A stretch of DNA of 64,000 nucleotides from Cyclina sinensis (lineage: Eukaryota; Mollusca; Bivalvia; Venerida; Veneridae), in NCBI GenBank assembly GCA_012932295.1, contig JAAONU010000002.1, positions 16,715,388 through 16,779,387 of the forward strand. Reading direction: 5' to 3'. The notes beneath the pieces are model-generated. The model was not told the origin of the DNA. It did no database searches and saw only the letters and a program-made list of their open reading frames with translations. Shown piece by piece: positions 22,561 through 33,904 of this stretch. The position numbers and the translations under genes are program-made. Each line of letters begins with the position of its first letter. Positions within the stretch are counted from its first letter, which is position 1.

Positions 22561-25500
22561 ATAAAGTCAGTATATTACAATAAACAGTATTATTATATCA
22601 ATAATATCTTAACATGTGGCTTATATTTTGTATGATAGGAATGTTATATCTTAGAGATAAATTTAGACCAATACCTTTGAAATTTTACTCTGTCAGTATA
22701 ATATAAAGGTTATACCAAGCTCAAAACATCATTTCAATTATTGACGTTTGACGATATTTTTTTAAATATAGATAAAAAAGATGTCAAAAGGTTTTGCAGG
22801 ATTGTGTTTAAGGAAATCATTTATATTTTTTAAAAGTGAGTCTTGTTGAAAATACCTTTCCCATATAACAGAACGTTGGGCGGATTTAAAAGAAATCGTC
22901 AAGAAAAAAATTGTTGACATCAGTTATTTTAAAATAGCTTAAAGGTAAAGCGGTTGAATTCGCAAGGACATCGTAAAAGCCGAACAAAAACAAAACCTAG
23001 TACCAATTAATATCTAGTGTTTTGATCATGTTTACTTAATCAACGACGGAAATATTTCTAAGATTTCCGCCATAAAATGTTTATTGTTTGCTTGATTTTA
23101 ATTTTTATGTCCTTCATTTCTATAATCGTCAATATCTGTAGATTACAACTTAATGGTAGTTTTATATTAGTTTAGGCATTCCTTCTGTTTTAGTGAAAAT
23201 CATCTATCAAGATTTTTGAGTAACATTAGAGTTTGTGAAATGATGGCTGACAAATCACTTACATTGTGAAAGTAACCAGTAGCTGTCGCGGATAGCAGAA
23301 GTTCTCTAACATCAAACTGGATTTAAAAATTGATCGTATTGTCGTCTGGTAAACACCTTTTTTTGCGAAAACATATGCCCGCATCTATTGCATAATAAAC
23401 GTCCTTTTAAATATTAAAACACCTGAAATTTTCGACAACCTAACTTTCGCAAGCTTTGTTTTTTTTAGACTAGGAAATATCCACGTTTATTGTATACTTA
23501 TTGTAACTGGAGTGTCATGTTACTTGTACGTGTAATGTAGGTTACCTTGACTACCCGGCAGTCAGTTCATATAAGGGAGGAATGTTAAACTTTTCCGCTG
23601 TGGGTGATAATTAGAGAAGTTTTCATTCAACACTAATTTGTTGTTTCGTAATTTACTACGTAGGCCTTAAAATAAAATCAGGTCTTAACACACCAGCGTA
23701 CGGACAAACATGTGTTTTTGGAATCTCTCCACCGTCGATGTACCATTGTTTATGACGTGCACGACATTCTTTCCCTACATTCTAATGTCCGACCATACCG
23801 TAACCGAACCATCACCCTGTGAATAGAATGGAACTAAACACTTTTTCTCGCGCCTATCAGTGAAGTCTACACAAAATCTTATCTCTGGCCCAGTCATTCC
23901 GTCCAACAGGTTGATGAGACCAGTTTAGACGTACTTAGACGTCAAAAGTATGCAAATGGCTTATCTTTCGGCATTTTAATCAGCATCATGGGCCGATTTA
24001 TAATAGAAATGCGCACTCAAATTGCATGCTTCAGGTTCTGTGGAGTATTGCAGGAAACAATTTCATGCAGCCTTTCACAACTAAATGATCGTAAACTGGA
24101 CTTGGTACGGCCCCTGCCGTGTGATAGACTTTTTACGACCCCTGTCGTGTGATGAAATTGGTATGACCCCTGCCGTGTGATAGAATTGGTACGACCCCTG
24201 ACATATGTTGGCGGTGTTCAACAACAGCAAGTGATTAACAAACTTCACCCATGACACTAACGTAAATTGTTGCTTACCGACCTTCTCAAAATGTCCGCAT
24301 TATTTCACTACTGCGCACTATTTTAAATAAGATCTCGGTTTCAATTTTATGCGAACTTTACTCCTTATGCCATGTATCCACTTTATTTCTACCTCAGCTT
24401 TTCCATCAGACACACTTTCTCCATTTTAAAGTGACCACTGTTCACGTAAAATGTTTAAGCGATGCCTAGTAATACTATAAGGTTTAGAAGTAGCGGATCC
24501 ATATTAAGTGTCCATAAGACATTTTGTAAAATGGACCTACACTTGACAACTGAAATTTCACTGAAACCATACTGTTTGTAATCCCAGCTATCACACTATT
24601 CACGGCCCTGGCATAATAATTGACATCAAATTTGCAGTTTGAAACATTGCAATACTCAGTGTTTACATAAATAAATAAATAAGACCTTTTTTATTAACTT
24701 GGTTTATATTTTTTTCAGAAAGTGATGGGCGGGCGGTCAAAATAAAAAAAAAAACGTTGTGGCATTCAGAATGAAAACAAGGTCTTTCGAAGAAAATGAG
24801 CTGAAGTCTTCTATATATGGGCGTATTAAATCCTCAAAACTCACATCTTTCGTTTGTCTAACAAATAAAAAGCTATTTTTAACGGATAATCCACACAAAT
24901 AATTTCCACGTCAAACATTTTCTTTCGCGAATTTTACAAGCGTCCAGTAGATTTGTCTAAATAAGCGTCTGAATAACCTGGATGAGCTGGGGTAACAGCC
25001 GTACCGTACACTCACCCTACCGTACGGCGTCTCACTTTGAACGCGGTATGGTATGGATTGTGAAGGCCTCTCGGCCTTTTTGAACTGTTTGAACACTTTT
25101 TTTCCACTATTTTTCATTTTATACTTATTTCTTTCATTCGTCGGAATGTATACAAAATAAAAAAAAACATCCAAATCTTATTTTTTCTGATTTTGATAAA
25201 AATTGAGTCGGCGATTTTGTAAACCAAGTTATTAAAAAAAGGCCTAAATAAATAATGTATTTTATTTTGTGTCATTCGATTATAGTTTATAATAAGTTAT
25301 TATAGAAAAACAAACGTACCTTTTACAGGTATTATTTTTACAAATAAAAATGGATGATATTGAATAGAAATTAAACTTATTAAATAAAATTGAAAAAAAA
25401 TGAAATACTCAAGGAAAGTACACAAAACAATTTCATCTCACTGTAACAATGCACAATACAGAATATATATTGATTAGGAGGTTATGTTTTTACACAGGAA

Positions 25501-25929
25501 CAAAGAAAACAAACAGTTGTAAATGAGTTCTTCGCTGTATTATTATTATTCGCTATAAATACAAAATTAACGTATATAAAACGGTTATGTAAGTGCCTTA
25601 ATTACGACAAAAACTATAGTTTTACTTGAATATGGCTTCTGATTGTTTTAAACCTCTTTATGCCGGATAATTACACTAATTGATGATGATCAAACTATTA
25701 TGCAATTTACGGGACAGGAAATCGACGTTATTGCCTTTATTCACCACTAGTGACGGCCTACGTTAAGTATTTTTCTGTAACTTCGTAATTTACCATACAT
25801 TTTAGACAATTGTCACGTTATATTGAGACAATAAATCTAATTAGAGTTTATGTGTTGTCGCGTGGAAGTCATACAAAGAAATACCTGAAAATACGTCAGA
25901 ACACTGCCAGGATTCTTCAATCGATTTGA
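22561..25929. other. Intergenic, upstream of the neuropeptide gene
   Basis: AT-rich. Apart from the 28-bp repeat at 24104-24207, no gene, RNA or element was recognised. Confidence 0.5.
24104..24207. repeat. 28-bp tandem repeat, 3.7 copies
   Basis: Units of the form GGTATGACCCCTGCCGTGTG followed by ATAGAATT. Confidence 0.9.
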
Positions 25930-25980
25930 CCAATCACAGCAGAGCTATAAAACCTCTGACTTTTATAACGCTGGCATTTG
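25929..25980 (+). promoter_or_regulatory. Core promoter of the achatin-like gene
   Basis: GACCAATCAC (a CCAAT box) at 25929-25938 and TATAAAA at 25946-25952 are spaced as in a pol II promoter. Transcription would start near 25976. A splice donor TTTAAG|GTAAGT follows 60 bases later, and the matching acceptor precedes the neuropeptide exon. Confidence 0.6.
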
Positions 25981-26034
25981 AAACATCGAGCGAGAGAGTT
26001 CAATGCATTGGCAGGTATATTAATTCAGTTTAAG
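25976..26034 (+). other. Noncoding first exon (5' UTR) of the achatin-like gene
   Basis: Placed between the inferred start and the strong donor AAG|GTAAGT at 26035. A secondary donor GCAG|GTATAT at 26015 is also possible. Start position is inferred from TATA spacing only. Confidence 0.5.
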
Positions 26035-29000
26035 GTAAGTCGTTTGCCCATCAGTTGATTTTTAGCAATATAACTTCCAAATAAATGTTCTCAAACTTTA
26101 AGATATTATTTTGATTTTGTTTAATTTGTATTCCTACATTGTTTTTGTTTCTCTTTAAAGAGCGAATAATTAAAATTATTCATTTATTTCTTTTTCTCCT
26201 AACTGAATATTTGTGTTGTAGATAGATCTTGTAATATTTTTTCCAGCTTCAAAAGTATTTATTTTTTTTGTTCTCTTGCACATGCTCCCTGTGGTATATT
26301 TGACTGTACAGTTTAATCAATTTTTGTGTAGAATGTAGGTAAATACAGGTCCTTTGCTGTGTGTTAACACCTTTTTAATGGATAAACATTACTGTTTATT
26401 GTAGATTAGAAATATAGACAGCAAAATAAGTAGTTATCTTTTATTTAACTTCTGATAAAATAAATTGATCAGGCGAGGCACAGCCTTTAATCAAATTTCT
26501 TATCGCGCATTAATTAAACATTAATCAACTAAGTGGTTAATATCATAGTTCATGTACTTCGTAAAATCAGTCCCTCAGAAGAAGTGTCGATGTATGCTGA
26601 TAAACCCAAATAAGATGCCCAATAGCAATTTTGAAAAGAATAATGTTTCTAGAACAAACTGCATAAATGCACATTTTAACGGAAAAGCATGTTACGTTAT
26701 GAAACATGTAATCGTGAATGACTTCCGTAACACAGATACGGTTCTGTGATATTATACCAAAACGGTTTGACCAAAGGATGTTCATAAACTCGGCAGCCTA
26801 GTGGTTTGGCAACCTAATTACATATATTCTGTTTGGAGATAAACACACAATTTAAAAAGTCATTTTAAAAAATTACAAAAACAGGGATTTGAAACGATGT
26901 GTCCGAAATTTGAAAAGGGTAGGGATTTTTAATGAAAAATGAAGAAAGTTAATAGCGACCTAGTATCCTAAAATATACTTGATTACCACAAGAAAACGCT
27001 AGTTTGAGGGTATATTTCAAAACCGCTGACAATTTTCTTTAGTTTCTCTTACTATAAATTTCGGAACAATCGTCCATATCGCTTTTCTAATATGTTTTAA
27101 ATGAATGTTAAAATTTAATGATTTATCCTGACATTTAATAAGTATTAAAGGCCGCTAGTGTTAGGTCGTAGGTCACAAAGCACCTATTGTTAGGGAGCTA
27201 GGTCGCCGGGCTGCCGGGCCGCTAAATACAAGAACATGACAGAACATGCTTTATCAAATTCCAACAATTTTTCTTTATGTGTAACAAAATCATAGCAGAA
27301 AACTAAGTTTCAGTATATAAACCTCGCGTGAAGCTGAAAAAATGTAATAAAAATGGCTTAGGTCGTGCGTAAATTGAGTAACTTAGAAATTCAAATTCTA
27401 TTTTAAAGAAAATTTTAATGACCTCCGGATGTGTACATGGTCACCGACTGAATTGTTTTAAGACAATTTTATACAAATGACTCATTCCAAGAGCAATTAA
27501 TCAATCGCTAAAGAGTTTGTCATACCATGTTGCCCTGAATTATTACGCATGATCTGAAGAGGTTACTTATTTCACATTCATATTGCAGAAACCTATAAAT
27601 ATTTTGCTTGTTTTCACTGACACTTTAAAATGGCCATTGCAATTTTGGTCCAAATCTTAATGACAATCTACCAAACCCTTTATAACCCGAACAGATAAAA
27701 TATAAGTACCAAGGCTGAAACACAATAATGTTCTTTGAACTTCCCCTATAAATTTTGTTTAACAAGTATTATTCGAAGTTTATAGTTGAAAGAGGCCGGT
27801 AAAATATAAATGGCATGCGGATGTTGACAGGTTTGCTGTTTGATCTGACGATATGTTGTACAGAAAACAGATTGAATTCACAGATTTGTCGCTTTGTATA
27901 GATAACACGTACGAATAATTAAAAGACATTTAATTTCTATACAAGCGATATTCTAGAGACTTCTTCAGAAGTAGTAACGGGTCAGTTCAAAGTCTCAGAA
28001 ATCTGATCAATTTGCGAAAGTGACTGAATTACAACTGTTATATTATACATTTATTAGCTGTTTCCAGTATCATAATAAATATTTAAAAACAGGAATCCGA
28101 TTATTTTTAAAGCATCTTATCAACTTAAGTTTAATGCTTCCCACAACTATTTTACCACCCAGACTCGCAGATACTAACTAATATTTTCCCTAACCCTAAC
28201 GTACAAATTATTTGCAACCAAATATAATCGCAACTGAAATGTGAGAAACAAAACCGCAACATGTTAGAGGTCGGTTGATGTGCAAAAGTTTGGAACAAAC
28301 CAAGATGATAGCTACTCTAGAATCTGGTACCTAGCACTTGCTTTTGTAACAAGAGTATCAAAAAATATGGCACCAAGGACTTAGGTTTATAACAAGAATA
28401 TCATAAAATCTGGCACCAAGTACTTAGTTTGATAACAGGAGTATATTATATTCTTGTTAAAAAAATGCCTGGTGCGAGATTCTAGCGACTGATGTATATT
28501 GTGAACCCAAGAGTTCGTAAAAATATTATATTTGCTTATTTGCAAAGGTTGTAATGTACCTGTAACATTATAAAACCTGCAAAATAATATAAATAACAAA
28601 GGGGAAAACGGAAATAAAAACATATAAGGATATATCAAAAGGGCAAAATAAATCACACTATTTGTTTCTGCTCGCAGTTACTCTTTTAAAAGTATTTCCC
28701 TTATATTAGACATTACTTTGAACGGAAATGGGAAGTTGCATGAATGATTCTGAGGTGATCAAAGATCAAGTAAATTATAATAATAGTTAATAATTCTTCT
28801 AACGAGAATCTTAATTTATAACAGACAATGGACATTCGCTATGTTTGCAAACACATAACACATTCCTAAAGTCTCACGGCTAGCCACGTAAACAAAGCTA
28901 ATTTACATCTGCTGAATCTAGTTAGTGTAACCGCTGATATTTCCAGCAGATTGCAGAAATATGTAGGGTTGTATTTGGCTGCTTGAATAATGCAAATGCT

Positions 29001-29184
29001 CGTAAGAAGCCAAGTTGTATCATTTAATTATTTAAAGCCTGTAATCTAAGTATATCTATTTTTTAAAGTAAACTGAAATTGGAATTTAATTCTTGTCCTG
29101 TTTTATCCACACTTGTGTTGATCTTAATGTATCCTTTCGATATCTGATGTTTAGATTTCCAATATTTTTCTTTTCTATTTGTAG
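26035..29184. other. Intron 1 of the achatin-like gene
   Basis: A 3.15-kb AT-rich intron ending CTATTTGTAG. It holds a 42-bp tandem repeat (three units at 28319-28445, core GGCACCAAG(T/G)ACTTAG). No other feature was recognised. Confidence 0.5.
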
Positions 29185-29221
29185 AAATTTGCCTACACCT
29201 GAACAAAGTCAAATTGAGGCA

Positions 29222-29659
29222 ATGCATTCAAAGGTCGTCCTCAGAGTTTTCTCCCTTGGGATTTTGCTTTGCTCGATTGACCTGTGCCTGTCCGAGAGTC
29301 TTCGAGAACTTGCAAAACAAGAGAAAATTGGCGGTTCCATAAATCTCGATGATTTTACGAAAACTCTTCTCTCAAGAGATTTAGAAAATGGATTGCTTAA
29401 TTCGGGTTCTGACGATAAAAGAGGATTTTGGGATAAACGAGGATTTTGGGATAAAAGGGGTCACGACAAACAGTGGCTGATGTCCAGATATTTCTTCCCA
29501 CGATTTGCATACATGATACCGCCATATAAACCTTTGTCAGGCAAACTAGATGGCGCTACAAGAACTTTTCTTGGTAAAAGGGGCTTCTGGAACAAAAGAG
29601 ACTCAGACGACTCCGCAGAATTCAATGAGGATGACGATAAATACTACATCAGGAAGTGA
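29222..29659 (+). CDS. Achatin-like neuropeptide precursor
   Basis: A 145-residue secretory precursor. The start at 29222 is chosen because it gives a signal peptide (MHSKVVLRVFSLGILLCSID..., cut near residue 24) just after the splice acceptor at 29184; the open frame upstream is intron. KR dibasic sites release GFWD at residues 68-71 and 74-77 and GFWN at 121-124. Achatin-I from the snail Achatina is the tetrapeptide GFAD with a D-Phe. Molluscan relatives keep G-F-x-D, so GFWD fits the family. D-Phe cannot be seen from DNA. A 37-residue linker between the second and third peptides has no recognised motif. An acidic tail follows. No amidation Gly precedes the cut sites, as expected for achatins. 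Confidence 0.85.
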   Translation: MHSKVVLRVFSLGILLCSIDLCLSESLRELAKQEKIGGSINLDDFTKTLLSRDLENGLLNSGSDDKRGFWDKRGFWDKRGHDKQWLMSRYFFPRFAYMIPPYKPLSGKLDGATRTFLGKRGFWNKRDSDDSAEFNEDDDKYYIRK

Positions 29660-30300
29660 TTAATGAATGTACGACGGCGATTTTATCACTTATTACTCAC
29701 ATTATTTACGCAACTGCGATAATGTAGATAATGTACACATACTCGATAAATCACCTAAAACAAGACTTGTCTACATATGTTTTCATTATTTTTATCACAA
29801 TTTTGTCACTTCCTTTCTAGACAAAGTACGTAATTTAAACTTGTTACATAAACTCCGCAAAGAATGAGATTATGTTGAAGATGCCTTTATCTCGTCCGAA
29901 GAGGAACTGGTATTTGAATATTTCATTAATGAACAGTATACATACTATTTTACTGTCTTTGAGTTTATGTAAAATAATAATTACTTTGAGAGAAAAAAAT
30001 ATATATTGTCTTCTTTCATGTTGTTGTTTTTATGTAATGCCCCTTAAAACTGGATTGCTCATATTGTTATACGACAAAAGCTTACACAGCAACAGAAAAG
30101 CCATAGATTACCATATGTCGTTATTTTCATTGTATTCAAATCATACCTACTTTATAAGCGGTTACCAGATAGATGTATCATGCATCTACCATGTTTAATA
30201 GCCTATTAAATAGGATCAGTTAATAAGTTCTCAAAAGAAGAAATAGAAACCGATCCCTACCTCCTATACACCACCTGTAATGTCAAAAAAATGGAAATAA
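29660..30300. other. 3' UTR and flank
   Basis: AT-rich, with short chance open frames at 29667-30198. The polyadenylation site was not identified. Confidence 0.4.
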
Positions 30301-31126
30301 TGTTACAAGGGGCCACAGGGATAAGACACAAAGACCCTCGTCAGGTTGAGTTCGTTTATTCTTGATAAGAATAGCCAACAAATCTCGTCCTTCTTCTTAC
30401 ATCAACTAAGCTACCACGTCTTGAAACAACGTCCTATTAATTCAGAAATAAAACAAACTCAACATAAATAAATGATTACAAATTACTCTCAATAATATTA
30501 ACAGATTACAAAGGACAATCTAACATCATATAAGTTTCAATGTAAAAATACAAGACTTACAGCTGTGGTGATATCTTAATAAAACTTTATACAAAGGATT
30601 AAATGTTTCTGTTTTCCAAAAAAATACGAATAAACAAACAATACTTACAAGGAAATGAGCCTTTCTTGACTTAGCAAACTGTCACTCTCCTGTTCTCCAC
30701 AACTCTCTTCTACAACTGTGCCGATTACTGTGAAAGTGATCATGCATTTGTCATATTAAATGAAATAGGTATGATGAAAATCCAGCCCGAAGTAAAAGAA
30801 AACGAAGACGAAAGAATTTCAAAGACGCCTCTCGAAGAAATCCAAAATACACAACGAAATAACAAGAGATACCCTAAATCAAACTACTTACATAAATACT
30901 TAAGTTCCTGCTATAATTTCCACTATGTGCTATCAACTAAAGATGAAATATTTCGACGATGGCTAAGGATTTTGTAATCTGTTTTAACTAAAACGTATCT
31001 ATTTATACAAAATTTAACCGGAAGGTCTACTCGATTAACTAGCTGTACTCTACTTATTTTACAACATTTTTCGATAAACCATTAAAAACTACAGGTTACA
31101 GATAACAAAATTTTTACCCTGTTACA
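30301..31126 (-). mobile_element. Solo LTR of a retrotransposon
   Basis: On the - strand it begins TGTAACAGGG and ends CCCCTTGTAACA, flanked on both sides by ATAA, a 4-bp target duplication. Read on that strand, a TATAAAT box (complement of 31001-31007) is followed by an AATAAA signal (complement of 30355-30360) about 55 bases before the end. This is the U3-R-U5 order of an LTR. No gag or pol is adjacent, so the internal part was lost, presumably by LTR recombination. The superfamily cannot be assigned. Confidence 0.7.
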
Positions 31127-31164
31127 ATAAGACTTCAATTATTCGTCGAATACGCACAAAATGA

Positions 31165-33556
31165 TTTAGGATCTGAAAAAAAGTTGCATGCATGCATAAG
31201 TAAAGAACGACAATCCTTTGAAGAGACTAGGAAACTGTATTAATGTATTAATGTTGACGGCCATTTAAGGCTTATTTCATGCAAAAGTAAAGAACGATAA
31301 TCCCTTTGGAGAGACTAGGAAACTGTATCAACGTATTAATGTTGTCGGACATTTAAGGCTTATTTAATGCATAAGTAAAGAACGACAATCCCTTTGGAGA
31401 GACTAGGAAACTGTATCAATGTATTAATGTTGTCGGACATTTAAGGCCTATTTCATGGATAAGTAAAGAAGGACAATCCCTTTGAAGAGACTAGGAAACT
31501 GTATCAATGTATTAATGTTGTCGGCCATTTAAGGCTTATTACATGAATAAGTAAAGAACGACAATCCCTTTAAAGAGACTGGGAAACTGTATCAACGTAT
31601 TAATGTTGTCGGACATCAAAGGCTTATTTCATGCATAAGTAAAGAACGACAATCCCTTTGGAGAGACTAGGAAACTGTATCAATGTATTAATGTTGTCGG
31701 ACATTCAAGGCTTATTTCATGCAAAAGTAAAGAACGACAATCCCTTTGGAGAGACTAGGAAACTGTATCAATGTATTAATGTTGTCGGACATTTAAGGCT
31801 TATTTCATGCATAAGTAAAGAACGACAATCCCTTTGGAGAGACTAGGAAACTGTATCAATGTATTAATGTTGTCGGACATTTAAGGCTTATTACATGCAT
31901 ACGTAAAGAACGACAATCCCTTTGAAGAGACTAGGAAACTGTTTCAATCTATTAATGTTGTCGGAAATTTAAGGCTTATTACATGCATAAGTAAAGAACG
32001 ATAATCCCTTTGAAGAGACTAGAAAACTGCATCAATGTATTAATGTTGTCGGACATTAAAAGCTTATTTTATCCATAAGTAAAGAGCGACAATCGTTTTG
32101 GAGAGACTAGGAAACTGTATCAATGTATTAATGTTGTCGGACATTTAAGGCTTATTTCATGCATAAGTAAAGAACGACAATCCCTTTGGAGAGCCAAGGA
32201 AACTGTATTAATGTATTAATGTTGTCGGACATTTAAGGCTTATTACATGCATAAGTAAAGAAGGACAATCCCTTCGGAAAGACTAGGAAACTGTATCAAT
32301 GTGTTAATGTTGTCGGACATTTAAGGCTTATTACATGCATAAGTAAAGAACGACAATCTCTTTGAAGAGACTAGGAAACTGCATCGATGTATTAATGTTG
32401 TCGGACATTAAAAGCTTATTTTATGCATAAGTAAAGAACGACAATCGTTTTGGAGAGACTAGGAAACTGTATCAATGTATTATTGTTGTCGGACATTTAA
32501 GGCTTATTTCATGCATAAGTAAAGAACGACAATCCCTTTGGAGAGACAAGGAAACTGTATTAATGTATTAATGTTGTCAGACATTTAAGGCTTATTACAT
32601 GCATAAGTAAAAAAGGACAATCCCTTCGGAAAGACTAGGAAACTGTATCAATGTATTAATGTTGTCGGACATTTCAGGCTTATTTAATGCATTCAATCCC
32701 TTTGAAGAGACTAGGAAACTGTATCAATGTATTTATGTTGTCGGACATTAAAGGCTTATTTCATGCATAAGTAAAGAACGACAATCCCTTTGGAAAGACT
32801 AGGAAACTGTATCAATGTATTAATGTTGTCGGACATTTAAGGCTTATTACATGCATAAGTAAAGAACGACAATCCCTTTGAAGAGACTAGGAAACTGTAT
32901 CAATGTTTTTATGTTGTTGGACATTTAAGGCTTATTACATGCATAAGTAAAGAACGACAATCCCTTTGAGGAGACTAGGAAACTGTTTCAATCTATTAAT
33001 TTTGTCGGAAATTTAAGGCTTATTACATGCATAAGTAAAGAACGACAATCCCTTTGAAGAGACTAGGAAACTGCATCAATGTATTAATGTTGTGGACATT
33101 AAAAGCTTATTATATGCATAAGTAAAGAACGACAATCGTTTTGGAGAGACTAGGAAACTGTGTCAATGTAATAATGTTGTCGGACATTTAAGGCTTATTT
33201 CATGCATTAGTAAAGAACGACAATCCCTTTGGAGAGACATGGAAACTGTATTAATGTATTAATGATGTCAGACATTTAAGGCTTATTACATGCATAAGTA
33301 AAGAAGGACAATCCCTTCGGGAAGACTAGGAAACTGTATCAATGTATTAATGTTGTCGGACATTTAAGGCTTATTTCATGCATAAGTAAGAACGACAATC
33401 CCTTTGGAGAGACTAGGAAACTGTATCAATGTATTAATGTTGTCGGACATTTAAGGCTTATTTCATTCATAAGTCAAGAACGACAATCTCTTTGGAGAGA
33501 CTAGGAAACTGTATCAATGTATTAATGTTGTCGGACATTAAAGGCTTATTACATGG
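31165..33556. repeat. 88-bp satellite array, about 27 copies
   Basis: The unit contains AAAGAACGACAATCCCTTTG, GAGACTAGGAAACTGTATCA and TTGTCGGACATTTAAGGC. A distinctive variant (AATCGTTTTGG with TTAAAAGCTTATT just before) recurs at 32091, 32443 and 33134. These are 352 and 691 bases apart, close to four and eight units, so blocks of units were duplicated together. A truncated unit lies near 32690. The array ends 350 bases before receptor copy 1. Confidence 0.95.
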
Positions 33557-33904
33557 ACTTTTTTATCATTAAATGAACAAGAATTTGCGACCAGTCTTTG
33601 ACCGTTGACCGCTCGTTCCTTAAAAGATCTTCCATCAGAACGAATAAACACAACATTTTCTACTGTTTACTCTGATTCATCAGTCATAGATTCAAGCTGC
33701 AATGATTAAAAGTGAATATGACTATTACATGAATAATTTTTGCTTGAAGTGTTAAAGACATGTAGGCACAAGTAAAAGCATGACATAACTGTGAGTATAT
33801 TGTGAAGTGTCACAACATTTCACTTGTATTTCATAAGTGCTTTATTCGGGCGAGTAGGTAGTTTGATAAACAGAAGTTACAGTATTCAGTATAGAAATTG
33901 ATAT
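33557..33904 (+). promoter_or_regulatory. 5' flank of receptor copy 1
   Basis: From about 33845 (TTATTCGGGCGAGTA) to the ATG it resembles the flank of copy 3 (TATATCCGGGCGAGTAAAAA, 58386), so the duplicated block includes the proximal promoter. No clear TATA box. Confidence 0.4.

Noticed and set aside
29093..29221. Upstream extension of the neuropeptide frame (ATG at 29093)
   Set aside because: The first part is intron (acceptor at 29184). The ATG at 29222 gives a proper signal peptide.
31165..33556. Possible CRISPR-like array
   Set aside because: The 88-bp units are contiguous with no unique spacers, and the genome is eukaryotic. It is a satellite.
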